Part shown: piece by piece, positions 1 through 10,692 of the stretch
Layout of the letters: every line of letters starts with the position of its first letter
Numbering within the stretch: the first letter of the stretch is position 1
NCBI GenBank assembly: GCA_947034895.1
Contig: OX344764.1
Location: forward strand, 41,666,935 to 41,730,934
Direction of reading: 5' to 3'
DNA length: 64,000 nt
Source of the DNA: Rhytidiadelphus loreus
Lineage: Eukaryota; Streptophyta; Bryopsida; Hypnales; Hylocomiaceae
Program-made: the position numbers and the translations under genes
Notes under the pieces: model-generated
Database searches by the model: none
Seen by the model: only the letters and a program-made list of their open reading frames with translations
Told to the model about the DNA's origin: nothing

Positions 1-1
1 A

Positions 2-727
2 TCCCGGGACAATTATGTGAAGGGGCTGTTTGCCCAAGGAGCGGATTCCAAGGACGGATTCGCTGTGGCAGACTGCATAAACTCGCGGCATCGGTGTCTG
101 CTGGAGTTTTTGCTCCCCATCCTTTATCCGGAAAAACCGACAATATTGACCCACTCGATGGGCAATACTATTTTCGGAGCTCTGAGCGGGGAGATGCGAG
201 TGGATTGGGCGAAGTACATGTGCCTGCTGGTGGCCGGACTCTACGCCAATACCAAGAAGAGCAGAGGAACCCCACTCTGCCCCTACCTTTTCCATCTCTA
301 CCGGAAACAGGGACTCCTCACGATAACCGAGGAGAGTGAATGGAGAGCCCAGATGGCTCTCGCCAAGTTCAGAGTGTCGGACGATGAGAATTCCGACACC
401 GAACACGATAGTACTCCGCCAGCCGGAACGCCTAAGGAGAATATGCGGAACTGGCAGGAGGAAGATGAGGAGGAAGATGGAGTACCGCTCATCCACCGGA
501 AACGCCTGAAGACGACGGTGGGGAATCGAGGGTCTCCGGCTGACAAGAAGTTGGGAGGTCAGCAGGCAGGAAAGCCGTCTCAACCGGATGGGAAGGGGAT
601 GGCACCCGGACCAAGGCTAGTCCGGAAGGAGGGGCTCTTCCGGCTAAAACCGGAACACCGAAGAATAGACCCCGGGAAGCGGACAAGGGAAAAGCCCAAG
701 CTTCCGGATCCAACGACACCGGAATGA
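2..727 (+). CDS. Gag-like / transposon-associated protein, 5' partial
   Basis: The reading frame is open from the window edge (first full codon at base 2), so the N-terminus is missing. About the first 110 visible residues are a hydrophobic, probably helical domain containing the stretches LLPILYPEK, MCLLVAGLYANTKKSRGTP and YLFHLYRKQG. After that comes a long, low-complexity, charged tail: an acidic run (EEDEEEDG), then a Pro/Gly/Lys/Arg-rich end. I read this as the structural ORF of a retroelement or a 'putative plant transposon protein'-type ORF. That is inference from general composition; no zinc knuckle, protease or polymerase motif is visible. The stop codon overlaps the start of the next ORF (bases 724-727, ATGA). 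The CCGG-rich base composition is unlike the surrounding AT-rich DNA, which suggests a fairly recent insertion. A host gene of unknown function is the alternative. Confidence 0.5.
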   Translation, partial: SRDNYVKGLFAQGADSKDGFAVADCINSRHRCLLEFLLPILYPEKPTILTHSMGNTIFGALSGEMRVDWAKYMCLLVAGLYANTKKSRGTPLCPYLFHLYRKQGLLTITEESEWRAQMALAKFRVSDDENSDTEHDSTPPAGTPKENMRNWQEEDEEEDGVPLIHRKRLKTTVGNRGSPADKKLGGQQAGKPSQPDGKGMAPGPRLVRKEGLFRLKPEHRRIDPGKRTREKPKLPDPTTPE

Positions 728-1503
728 ATCCACTTTTCGGTAAGTTGATTCATGTTTTGGGGGAAATTCAGGCCCAATATGTTATCAGGCATACTGCAAT
801 TTCTTCCATAGCCGGCCTGGTAGGAGGAAAGATTGACAGTTCTCTTCCGGAAACGGTAGCGAACTGCATCAACAATCCGGATGAGGACCAGGAGAAGGAG
901 GAGAGGTTTCTAAAGCAGACCATCACCCTCCGGGAAATGGATGAGTTGATGCTCAAATTGAGAGGCGAGATCCAACTCTTGAAGAGGGACCGGGAAGTCA
1001 GCATGGAGGAAGTGAGAGCTGCCCGGAACCTGCAGGAGGATACCTGGAAGGCCATCAACACGATGACTTCCGTGGTGGCGGCATCCGGAGACGCGATGGC
1101 CAAGGCCAAGTTATTTGACGAGGGCGTGCACAGGGAGAAGAAAATCTCCGGTGGGAGAATAGCACGGATACTTGCAGAATTTGCCGGTCAAATGGAGTCT
1201 TCGTTAGAGGAATTCCGGAAGGCAGCCAAGATGATAGATGATAGCAGTAAAAGGCTTCATCTACATCATCCGGTTTCCTTGTCCGGAATTTCCTTTCCGA
1301 GTCTGTGTGGGGATTTGGATGTGCAGGAGGTACCGAAGCCCGGATCTCCAGGATCCAATCACAACGTTCCTGCACCCGCACCACCAACAGAAAATGGAGA
1401 ACCTTCTACTCCAGTTCCGAAACGTATTCCGGAAGGGGGAGAGAAGGAAGGCAGCATCAATAAAATTACTAAGCAGATTACACCAGATAGTGGTGGGCCT
1501 TGA
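724..1503 (+). CDS. Coiled-coil ORF2 of the same element
   Basis: This 259-residue ORF starts at an ATG that overlaps the stop of the preceding ORF (ATGA), which suggests coupled translation by reinitiation or a -1 relation. Residues about 55-130 carry heptad-like Leu/Ile/Met spacing with many Glu, Lys and Arg residues (for example EMDELMLKLRGEIQLLKRD), consistent with a coiled coil. A second helical segment, rich in Ala and Glu, lies around residues 140-180. The last 60 residues are Pro/Gly-rich and probably disordered. No catalytic motif is visible. It shares the high CCGG content of the upstream ORF and the downstream non-coding tail, so all three probably belong to one mobile unit. The function is not recognised. 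It could be a structural or assembly protein, or a second exon-like product of the same element. Confidence 0.5.
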   Translation: MNPLFGKLIHVLGEIQAQYVIRHTAISSIAGLVGGKIDSSLPETVANCINNPDEDQEKEERFLKQTITLREMDELMLKLRGEIQLLKRDREVSMEEVRAARNLQEDTWKAINTMTSVVAASGDAMAKAKLFDEGVHREKKISGGRIARILAEFAGQMESSLEEFRKAAKMIDDSSKRLHLHHPVSLSGISFPSLCGDLDVQEVPKPGSPGSNHNVPAPAPPTENGEPSTPVPKRIPEGGEKEGSINKITKQITPDSGGP

Positions 1504-2580
1504 AATTTTTCTTCAAAGGATAGAATGTATATTTTTAGGACCATTTTTGTTAGGAACAATTTTGTAGCGAAAAATCCGGGAGGATCAGATCCTACAATCT
1601 CGGCCGGAAACAGTGCCGATTTCTTAGGATTTTTCCCCCCATTTTGTATGAACTTAACTTTGTATATAAACCCGTCTCTCAATGGAGACGAGGAAGTGAA
1701 TTTCCACCAACTGGTTTTGTGTACTGTGCATTTTTTTTATTCCCTTGTCTTCCCATGCTTTGGCCGGATGAGTGAATAAGGAATTTATTGCTAGTGAGCG
1801 GACTTGGAGAGAATTCTTCTTCCCTTTGGCGTTCTTTTATCTATAGTTGTGTGCAGAGGTTGTAAGTGCTGGGAGTGAGTCATAGCACCTCAGTAGGACC
1901 TAGATCTTGTATTCCGGATGAGATAACCATTGTTAAGCTAGGCAATTAGGGAGGGATTTCCTGACTACGCTAGAGCGACCGGGTGGGAGGTCTGGTTCGC
2001 GTCTGATCCTTGAGAGGTCTCATCAACTTAGAAAGTAAACGGAAGAGATACCGGATTCTACTGGCACGGGCGGATACACTTGTAGTCACCTTAGCTCCAT
2101 ACAAGTTGAAAGAAAGTCGAAGTCGTTGTAGTATGATAAGGGTACGTTGTACGGGTTTTTTTTGTGTGACCTCTGACCAGATTCATTTTCCGGTCATTGT
2201 GAGAAACCAAACCGGACTCTAGTTAGATAGGAGATTGAATAGATTAGAGTGAACTCTTCCATCACTTTAAAAGTCCGGAAGGTGTGGCTAGCCGACCACT
2301 CTACTAAATCAAATTGGCGGATCCCTCTGATGAGTCAACAGAGGTTAAATTAAACCGAAAATTAGTAAAGAAGACGGATACCAGTAAAGGGAGGAAGTCC
2401 GGTCTCATAGAAGAAAACCCGGAAGTATTCAGGAAGTCTGGGTGGGTTTGTTGGTTGTTGATTCAAGGGTATCTGGATTGTAGTCAGTAACAGTGGGACA
2501 TAGATTCCGGATACGCTATGTAGGAAGGATTTCCGGATCGAGGAATCTGACATCCGATTAGGGAAATCTTTAAAAGAAAC
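1504..2580 (+). other. CCGG-rich non-coding tail of the 5' element (possible LTR/3' UTR)
   Basis: No credible ORF is present. TCCGG/CCGGA motifs recur about a dozen times, as in the two ORFs before it, whereas CpG is rare in most of the following 40 kb. I take this as the 3' non-coding part of the same element, perhaps an LTR. No second copy exists in the window to define LTR ends, so the boundary at about 2.58 kb is only where the CCGG bias fades. Confidence 0.35.
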
Positions 2581-3031
2581 CGACTATTGACCTCTAAATT
2601 CCTAATAGAGTTTAAACACTTCACAGAATCTCGTGGGTTCGATCTTTAGAGTCACTTTGTTATGCTTTAAAGTGGTTTTTGTGAGCATAATAGGGAATTT
2701 ACTTACCCTGTGCTGCGACACCCGCAACTGACTTTGAACATTTTTGTTTGCATCTCTACAAAGTAAATCAAACACAACGATGTCACCATGAGCATTTCCT
2801 GCACTGTTTTGTCAACATCAGAGAAAGCATAGAATGTACAAAACAATATAGCCGATGTACAAAATGATATCAGATTTGACATTCATATGTTAAGCAAAGT
2901 AGTTTACTATCCAGCATGATGTCTAGAGAAACAATCATATGTCTTACATAATGTACATGTCCATATCATGATGCCCTCTATATAAATATTGTTTAAAATT
3001 TCTTACATAATATATTATATTTGTACCATAT
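2581..3031. other. AT-rich spacer, nothing recognised
   Basis: No supported gene or repeat was seen here. The last three bases before the next element (TAT, 3032-3034) are its target-site duplication. Confidence 0.4.
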
Positions 3032-3332
3032 TATCACTAGTAGAAAAAATCATGTCCAAATCAACAACTGTAGACCAAAAAGTGTTGATTTTAGTTGTTG
3101 ATTTGGACGTGGTGATTTGGATGAGCTGATTTGGACATTCTGTAACTAAAAAGTGTTGATTTGAACGTCTAAATTGACACTTTTTGGTTGTCTTCTAACA
3201 AAAAAATGTTAAATTTGTTGTTAAATTTAACTAAAAAGTGTTGATTTTCAATAAAGAAGTGTTGAATTTTTTTGTTAATTTGAACTTCAACAAAATGAAA
3301 TTAAAAAAAAAAATTAGCCAATCAAAAGTTGT

Positions 3333-3442
3333 CACATGGCAACTGCCACCTAGGCAACCCCAAGGGGTCCAAGCAATGAACGGCCGCCACATGGCAACCG
3401 CCACCTAGGCAACCCCAAGGGGTCCAACCAATGGACAACAGC
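3333..3442 (+). repeat. 55-bp tandem duplication in CACTA copy A
   Basis: Two adjacent units, 3333-3387 and 3388-3442, each begin CACATGGCAACYGCCACCTA and continue with a shared GGCAACCCCAAGGGGTCCAA segment. They differ at only a few positions. They lie in the GC-richer part of the element next to the tRNA-like segment. Confidence 0.8.
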
Positions 3443-3481
3443 CATGTGGCGGTCCTCAAAGCCACATGTGCGGATGGGGGC

Positions 3482-3541
3482 TCAAGGGTTCGAACCTTGC
3501 ACCTCTTGCTTGAGGTGCAAGGCTCTTGCCATTGCACCACA
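3482..3541 (-). other. tRNA-like Pol III A/B-box segment (SINE head-like), copy A
   Basis: Read on the minus strand, this has an A-box-like TGGTGCAATGG, then a perfect 11-bp stem (CCTTGCACCTC with GAGGTGCAAGG) and a B-box GGTTCGAACCC. A-to-B spacing is 32 nt, in the tRNA range. It is not a functional tRNA: no acceptor stem is visible and the arm in the anticodon position is too long. It most likely derives from a tRNA-related SINE trapped in the CACTA ancestor, because copy B keeps the same arrangement. Confidence 0.5.
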
Positions 3542-3608
3542 CACCATGTTAAATAACCACAAAGGGCTTTTTTTTGGATTTATTTACTTTTTTTCTCTAA
3601 TTTTTAAA

Positions 3609-3961
3609 GTCAGCAAACTTTGGATCCCATTTTCATATAGGAAATCAACTTTTTTGAAAAAACTTTGAACTAAGAAAAGTTGAATAATCAAGTTAAATTT
3701 CATCTCCAAAAATCCGTTTGAGATTTGAAGTATTCAATAAAAAGTTATGAGCCAAAATCAGACTGTACGTTAAAAAATGTAAGAGAAAATGACTTTTCAA
3801 ACATACACTCTGATTTTGGCTTATAACTTTTGATTGGAGGCTTCAAATCTCAAACGGATTTTTGGAGATGAAATTTAACTTGATTTTACAACTTTTCTTA
3901 ATTTGAAGTTTGTTCAAAAAACTTGATTTATTATATGAAAACGGCCTCCAAAGTCTGCTGA
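3609..3961. repeat. Foldback (long inverted repeat) module 1
   Basis: Left and right halves are imperfect reverse complements around about 3780. The arms share matched pairs such as CAGCAAACTT with AAGTCTGCTG, TCATCTCCAAAAATCCGTTT with its complement, and AGTTATGAGCCAAAATCAGA with its complement. The same module recurs at 4848-5198, 14602-14952 and, diverged, at 60403-60766. Confidence 0.75.
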
Positions 3962-4847
3962 TTTCAAAAATACTACATTATGAATGTTTAAGTTAAATTA
4001 AAAAGTTCCATAATACATAGAAGTGCAATCATGATGATATAAACATTGTTCAAATGATGAAAATTTATTTGAAAAATTTATAAATTGAAATGAACAAAAA
4101 TGAATACAATAAATGAAAATCTACAAAGAAAGGTAGTTCATTGAAATTGTGCCATAATACTAATTACAATGTAAATATCAAAAAAATAAAGCGTAAAGAT
4201 AAGACATTGATCACAAGTGGCAAAAATTATTACGTTGCATGAATAAGGAGGTTTACAATAGTAGACTCAATAAACCAAAAATTATACAACATGAGGATAG
4301 AGTTTATAGTTCATTTGATCACAATCTTTGATGTCATATGTGTTAAACACACTTGTATTGACTAAGACATTCATTGTATTATTTTAGTGAAGATTTTGAA
4401 GTGTTCAATGAAAAATATGTTATTAATCCTTGAAGGTCGGAGGCAGTTTGGAAGAAGAAAAGTCTAAAACCACCAATATGTGATGCATTGTCTAAAATTA
4501 AAACATTTTTTTAATTCAACCAATACAAAAGTATATAAAATGAATAATGTAATGTGTAGCAAAAATTTAAAATTATATACTCACGTGGATTGAAAGATTA
4601 TGCTATTTTTTTTTTAAAAAAGAAAAAATTATCCTCATTCAATCTCGCCAAACAACATCAATAAACTTTGAGAGCCTTTTTGGAGTAAAATTTTTGGTTC
4701 ACACAAAAATGAGCATATGATATTGAACATTCATAAATATATGATATTAAGTCTATCCATTGCACTATATACACTTGTATATGTTTTAAACATGAACAAA
4801 TAGTTGTTTATTTCCGATTTTCAATCTTTGTCACTTCTTGTTTCAAA

Positions 4848-5198
4848 TCAGTCAACTTTGGGGGCTGTTTTCTCATAGTATAGTAATTTTTTTCAAAAAA
4901 CTTGAAACTAATAAAAGTTGTAAAATCAAGTTAAGTTTCATCTCCAACAATCATTTTGTGATTTCAAGTCTCCAATTGAAAGTTATGGGCAAAATTCAGA
5001 GACAGTGTTTACAAATGTCAAAAAAAACTTTCATTCCAAACCGTCTCTGAATTTTGCCCATAACTTTCAATTGGAGACTTGAAATCTCAAAATGATTGTT
5101 GGAGATGAAATTTAACTTGATTTTACAACTTTTATTAGTTTCAAGTTTTTTGAAAAAAATTACTATACTATGAGAAAACAGCCTCTAAAGTCTGCTGA
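4848..5198. repeat. Foldback module 2
   Basis: This is the second inverted-repeat copy inside CACTA copy A. The outer tip TCAGTCAACTTTGGGGGCTG pairs with the right-hand CTCTAAAGTCTGCTGA end, and the CATAGTATAGTA block pairs with TACTATACTATG. The central arms contain GGCAAAATTCAGAGACAG and its near complement. Confidence 0.8.
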
Positions 5199-5739
5199 GT
5201 TGGAAAAAGACTGAATTGTGAATTACTAAGTTAATAGAAAATATTCCTATTACACATAGAATGTCAAACTTGGTGGTTTAAACATTTCCACATGAAATTT
5301 TAGTGACAAGAACTTCAATTCAATTTAAGATATTCTGAATATTTGGCAAACATTTTACTAGGAGGTGATTTAGACATAGTTTATATTCAAGTTTTTTGTA
5401 ATGTAGAACATACAATTCAATAGCTTTAAAATAAGAATTTGAAAACTCTTCATCTAGAATTTAAATATTTAAAAAAAATTTATGTTGAAGAATTGTGTTG
5501 AAAAAATAGAATTAAAAATAGAATAAAAATAAAAACGCTTGATTTTCATTTTTTTTTTTAATTATTAAGTAGAAGTAGGTCTAAGATTGAAAGAAAAATT
5601 AAATCATGAATAGCTCTAAAATGGGATTGAAACACAATAATGTCAATGGTGAGATTTTTTTGAATAGAAAATTTAACCTTGTTAAACAATTTCTTTTGAA
5701 AAATTGTGAAAATTGCATTCAAAATTGAATCCTATAAGT

Positions 5740-6230
5740 TATTTTTTCAAGAAGATGCTCAAATTGCCCAAAAAACAAGATTGTTCATAACTTTCACATT
5801 ACCAATCAAATGGAATGAATCAAAGCTTCACATGTACACAAAAATATGATCTTCAAAAAGAAAAAAATTGAAAAATTAATTTGAAGTTTTTGTAGATTTC
5901 TTTTTCGACCCGGTGAGGCGGTGACGTGAAAATTATGTTTAAGATGCCATAACTTTTGCTCTTGGGCACCAATTGAAATAAAATTTATATTCCCACGAAG
6001 CTAATAAATTTTCCTATCTTATGAGAAAGTTTCAAAAGTTTTACTAAAAATTTAAATCATACAAACCTACCCAAAATCTATTTTGTCCCTCGAGAGGACA
6101 ATGGTCCTTTAGAGGTTAGAGAAATTAAAATTAAAATTTAGACCCCTAAAGAACAAAGTAGACTTTTTTTGACAATATAGCTTGTGTTTTTGGTCATGTA
6201 TTTAGAAATTGAATTCCCTTTTTTTTCCTT
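5740..6230. repeat. Remnants of TTAA-type elements inside CACTA copy A
   Basis: The stretch 5740-6117 closely matches the body and right end of the TTAA-flanked element at 58857-59442, including ATAACTTTTGCT, CACCAATTGAAATAAAA and a right tip GGTCCTTTAGAGGTTAG. About 30 bp further on, TTAGACCCCTAAAGAAC looks like the left tip of a second such element, and it matches the right tip region at 33.6-33.8 kb in reverse. The TTAA sites are mutated here, so these are old captured remnants. Confidence 0.55.
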
Positions 6231-7227
6231 TAAAATTTTTACAGAACATGTGGTGAAGGGATAATTTAAAGGACTCACAAGTTTTATAACTTCTAATTAC
6301 ATCATGAGAAAGTTATTGTATGATGTATAGGTTTTCTAGGTATTATGCATGTAAGCCAAGTAGATTTGAATGTATTTTTCAAATAAACATGAATTTGAAA
6401 TTGGTTTTCTAAAATATTAATTTTGTGAGAAGTTTCAAATTGTTCTATATAGATTAGGGAGGTAAAACTTATGAAGAATTTCAGTTTCCAATTTAAAGTG
6501 GAATTTCTACACTTAAATAAATTTCAAATTTTTTTATTGAATACAATTTTAAATATTTTCAAATTTAAAAAAAAAAATAGGATGCAAATTGTTGATTACA
6601 ACATGTACATTAGTACATTGCAACCATTAGGTTTGGAAATTCTTAGTTTCATAACTAGAATTTTTTTCATTGAATGTTGTAAATCGATCTCAATTTCTAT
6701 CCACTTATTATTTTCTCCAAGCATGAATATAAAATATTTATTGTTGCAACTTTTAATATAGATTCTCTAACATATTTTTTTAGCATATGATGGAAAATTG
6801 TAAATTGTAGAATTGATATATACCTTAATTTTTCAGATAAAATTTTAGAAAAATAAAATTTAATCATTTGGGATGAATGAAATACTATTTTTTTAAAATC
6901 CAAGCATCATGATGTTGCAATTGGTGAAGTTTTTTATTTTACAATTTCAAGAGGGAATAATAGGTCAAAATAAGTACTAGCTAGATCATCTAATTAAATC
7001 TGTTGAAAAAATAAACATAAATGAAGATTTCAGCATTGCTTTCAAGACCTATATTTAAAAGCAATTATGGGTCTTTCATATGTTGAAAACTTTGATACAA
7101 TCAAATTATTTGAATCAAAGTTGAATTACATTATGAATTTAATTAGATCTTCATTGGAATTCAAATTCTAATTGAAAATAAAATACAATTTGAACTCTAA
7201 ATTCATAATTTTTGAAAAATTCTTAAA

Positions 7228-7465
7228 AATTCTAGAAACAATCCAAAAGCATTCCAAAACAACCCCAAAACAATCCCAAAACAACCCAAAACAACCCCCC
7301 AAACAACCCCCAAACAACCCCTCAAACAACCCCCAAACAACCCCCCACACAACCCCCAAATAACCCTCCAAACAACTCCAAAACAACCCAAAAACAACCC
7401 AAAAACAACCCAAAAACAACCCCAAAAACAACCCAAAAACAACCCCAAAAACAACCCAAAAACAT
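7228..7465 (-). repeat. CA-rich tract with G-quadruplex potential on the minus strand
   Basis: The plus strand is almost pure A and C, built from AACAACCCC-like units. Runs of four to six C separated by AAACAA at 7290-7350 give a minus strand with several G-runs and 6-8 nt loops. The Gly/Val/Phe/Leu/Cys-rich minus-strand reading frames over it are products of the repeat, not genes. A diverged counterpart lies in copy B (17150-17375). Confidence 0.7.
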
Positions 7466-7686
7466 TCAACAAAAACATGTTGATTTGGTCATTGCACTAT
7501 TCACATGAACAAAAATTTGTTAAACCATTTTGTTAACTTGTGCTCAAATCAACAAAAATTTGTTAACCATTGTATTAGCTTGGGCTCAAATCAACAAAAA
7601 AATGTAAAAACGGTCATTGCAGTACCCAAATCAACAAGTTTTTGATGATTTTTTGTTGATTTGGACATAATTTTCTACTAGTGTAT

Positions 7687-7860
7687 ATACACCATATAAA
7701 ATATAAAATACATACATAATACAACATACATAGTATAAAATATATACATACATCATGCATAATATAAAATATATACATACATCATGCATAATATAAAATA
7801 CGTACATACATCATATATACAAAAATAGTTTACCATACATAATACACAATATTTGATAGT
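7687..7860. repeat. AT-rich short tandem repeats
   Basis: The ~32-bp motif ATATACATACATCATGCATA followed by ATATAAAAT is repeated about three times at 7735-7815, within a wider ATA/CATA-rich stretch directly downstream of CACTA copy A. Confidence 0.7.
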
Positions 7861-7862
7861 TA

Positions 7863-8034
7863 CACTAGTAGAAAATCTGAATTTTTTGTTGTTTTGGTCG
7901 TGTTGATCCGGGGCAGTTTTCTACTGATTTTGTCAAAAATCTATTGATTTCAACAAATTTTTGACAAAATCAGCAGAAAACTACCCTGGATCAACGCAAC
8001 CAAAACAACAAAAAATTCAGATTTTCTATTAGTG
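7863..8034. mobile_element. Palindromic CACTA MITE (172 bp)
   Basis: Tips are CACTAGTAGAAAATCTGAA and TTCAGATTTTCTATTAGTG, flanked by TTA (7860-7862 and 8035-8037). The two halves are nearly perfect reverse complements, so a transcript would fold into one hairpin with arms of about 80 bp. Confidence 0.9.
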
Positions 8035-8664
8035 TTAGATCAAAATAAAAGCTTTAAACACACCTTATTGTGATTATAGGGAGGGAAGAAGACGAAATAT
8101 TTATACAAGAAAGGTGGTGGGAAGAATGACAAATGGTATGGGATATTAAAAACACAGTTATGATAGAGAATGAAAGGAGGCGATGTTGAAGTCAATGCTA
8201 ACGTTTATTTGGACATCGGTGTTGACGTTGTTGTTAGATATGACGTCTGTAGCCGATGTCTCTATAGGCATTCTTTTGTTTAATACAACATCTAATAAAG
8301 CAAGGCATGCACATGGATTTTTCTACTTCTAACATGTTTTACCTTTCCTTTTGCAAGATCTTCTAGAACAACACATGTTGGATGTCATACATTGTGAGAA
8401 AAATTTATGCAAAAATATTTTGAAGACGTTGCTTTCAATGAATGATAGCTAAGCAATCGTATGGATGCCGAGGATCTAGGAATCCATGAGGGAATCATGT
8501 TGCATGCACCAAAGCAATGCAATGATAATTTCCATATGCCACATGCACCTTATATCCTGACCATGCATGAGCAAGCTGAGTTCATAGCCATAGTATGCAA
8601 CATACGCAGTTACGCACCCTCACAAAGTAACTATGTCAGTGCAATTCACAAACGCGATACCCGG
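8035..8664. other. Spacer with GACATC/GACGTC-type motifs, no supported gene
   Basis: No gene is recognised. GACATC, GACGTC and GATGTC motifs recur at 8160-8330, resembling sub-terminal repeats of another, unresolved CACTA element whose possible right tip lies near 12005. The open frame at 8461-8706 has no recognisable motif. Confidence 0.3.
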
Positions 8665-9243
8665 GGAGATCACTTAGAGTGTCCATTTAGAAATTACGTG
8701 CGTTAAGATTTTAAACCCCCTATCTTATATCCTAAAATTTAAATAAAAGGAGAAAAAAAAACATCAATATATTTTCCTACTTTGAAAGTTTATGTTTTGA
8801 ATTATTGATAATTTTATTCTTTAATTATAATTAGTTACAAATTTTTGAAGTAAAAATATACACTGTAGAGCTGAAAATAACTTTCACACCCCTATTTTAT
8901 ATAAGAAAAAATTGCCTAAAAAATGAACAAAAAATTCTTGAAAATAACTTTCTATTGAAAGTTCATTTTTCTTGAATATTGAAATATTGCAGTGGTCATC
9001 CAAATGTGTTCTCTATAAATATTTGAGTTGATAAACATGCTATTTTAGTTCATTTTTCAACCTATTTTATAAATCATTTCACATGTTATTTGAATTGAGA
9101 ATTTTTGGCAATAGAAACCTACAATCATTATTAAACAAAGCACAAAATTGTAGGTTGAAATTATAGTTTATCAAAAAGTATATAGGGGGTCAAAAAATCA
9201 CTTTAACACACATGGTTACTTTTAGATACACTAAGTGATCTCC
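8665..9243. repeat. Inverted-repeat-bounded element, class unknown
   Basis: The left end GGAGATCACTTAGAGTGTCC and the reverse complement of the right end (GGAGATCACTTAGTGTATC) match, and the similarity continues for about 50 bp up to a shared GTTAA. The interior is AT-rich and non-coding. I could not find a clear target-site duplication. Confidence 0.5.
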
Positions 9244-9293
9244 TTGGGACGTGATAGGAATGACAAACTACAAAACATGAAAACACATGACTA

Positions 9294-9403
9294 CACTACA
9301 AGGGAGCAGTGTCAATTTGGACATTATTTTGTCAATTTTTTTGTTGATTTGGACATTTTAGTCAATTAGGACATGTCAATTCGGACATTGTTTTCTTGTA
9401 GTG
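9294..9403. mobile_element. Small CACTA MITE, CACTACAAGG type (110 bp)
   Basis: Tips are CACTACAAGGGA and TTTTCTTGTAGTG, flanked by CTA on both sides (9291-9293, 9404-9406). It contains repeated TTGGACATT and GTCAATT motifs. Confidence 0.85.
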
Positions 9404-10525
9404 CTACCACGTACTCATGAAACAAATAAGACACACCGAAATCAATTGCCTTAGAAGTGTTTATTTTATTTTCAATAGTACTAGGTCATGCAAATTCCAC
9501 AACTGAGAGAATGTACAAGTCCATGGCAAAGGTGGTGCTTCCAATGTTTGTGTACCTCCATCGCTTTTATCGTTTTTTGTAAAAAGAATGTAGTGTCTAC
9601 CTACAATTGCGCGTACCACATGCCCTTCTTCGAAGCACAAACTTTTACTGATTTCTAAATATACCATATATAGTGTGCTATGAAAGTGCTCGTAGAGACG
9701 AGACATGATGTCCAGGTCTTCAGGACATCAGTGACGACATTGCATTGGTCCGCACTTGACAATACTGTCTTCTTTGGCGGCAGTGCAATCATATGCCAAG
9801 ATTTGGCATACTCAAGAGTATCCTACGGAAGACCTTCAGAGGCAACCAATGCCATTTGTGCAATGACATATATCTTTGTCAATGTCTAGGTGCATTTGAG
9901 AATGTCTATGTGAACATGAAGACAAATAGTTAACTAATGCCCTTGCATCTGTTTTGTTGTAGATTCTACCGGTGGTGGTTCGAAACATTTGGATGACAAT
10001 GTGTAGTTGGCTATCATAAAAATTAGCAAAGTGTTCCAAAGACTTTGTGACAAGGAAGTGAAGGAGATAGAAAAGGAAATTGTCATGCAAAATGTAATCA
10101 TGGTGACTTGTCTATAGGAGAAGGAGTTTCTCAGGCACGACTTTCTATGACACATTTGCCGGTGCATCTTGTAAAATAGTTATTTGTTTGTGATCCATTG
10201 CATTGTCGGTACATGAAGACATTAAAGGACTATGTTTGTACCTAAGCACATCCAAAAGGTAACATAGCTGAGTGATATAGAAATGAAGACACACTTGGCT
10301 TTTGCACAGAGTACATGATAGATTATGAAAGAACCATTGAACGAGTGTAAGATACTAAAGAGGACGCCATCACAAAAATCTCATGCATGCACTCTTTTGT
10401 TTTCTTGCAATGATTTTGTAGGAAGTGCACGCATCTTGATACATGAATGTACAGTATTGGGAATGAGCAATTTCTATTTGTTTGTTTGAATTGAACGGTG
10501 CATGTCATTCATTTAAATAGCTTGA
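9404..10525. other. Intergenic DNA, no supported gene
   Basis: Several short overlapping frames occur on both strands, none with a recognisable domain. GACAAT/GACATC/GTCAATG motifs are frequent at 9700-9900, perhaps sub-terminal repeats of an unresolved larger transposon. Confidence 0.3.
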
Positions 10526-10692
10526 CACTAGTAGAAAACGTAGGAATTTTGACAAAATTCTGTTGATTTGGTCGTGTTGTCTCGATCACTGTTCTGTTGA
10601 AAATTACAAATTTCTGTTGAAATCAACAGAACAGTGACCAGGACAACACAACCAAATCAACAGAATTCTATCAAAATTCCTGCGTTTTCTAC
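10526..10692. mobile_element. Palindromic CACTA MITE with a damaged right tip
   Basis: The left tip is CACTAGTAGAAAACG. The right half mirrors the left (for example GTTGATTTGGTCGTGTTG against CAACACAACCAAATCAAC) but ends TTTTCTACA instead of TTTTCTACTAGTG, so the terminal TAGTG has been lost or mutated. TGA occurs on both sides. Confidence 0.75.

Larger units (their letters stand above)
3035..7683. mobile_element. Large non-autonomous CACTA element, copy A
   Basis: It begins CACTAGTAGAAAA and ends TTTTCTACTAGTG, and it is flanked by the 3-bp direct repeat TAT (3032-3034 and 7684-7686). These are the hallmarks of CACTA (En/Spm) transposons. Sub-terminal zones at about 3045-3300 and 7475-7680 carry many copies of GTTGATTTGGAC and AATCAACAA-type motifs in both orientations, as expected for transposase-binding repeats. 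No transposase ORF is present; the longest frames inside are artefacts of low-complexity DNA. The interior holds a 55-bp tandem duplication, a tRNA-like segment, two foldbacks, remnants of TTAA-type elements and a CA-rich tract. Copy B (14186-17589) is collinear over most of its length but lacks about 1.2 kb that covers the first foldback. Confidence 0.9.

Noticed and set aside
2..1503. Endogenous viral (nucleoprotein-like) sequence
   Set aside because: The length and charged tail prompted the idea, but no viral motif is visible and the composition fits a plant retroelement or transposon ORF better. It is left as unrecognised.
3482..3541. A functional tRNA gene
   Set aside because: A- and B-box-like sites are present, but there is no acceptor stem, no normal anticodon arm and no terminator at the expected place.
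7168..7478. Gly/Val/Leu/Phe-rich minus-strand frames, looking like a membrane protein
   Set aside because: They are translations of the AACAACCCC repeat tract. Two overlapping frames give the same kind of peptide and copy B lacks a comparable frame.
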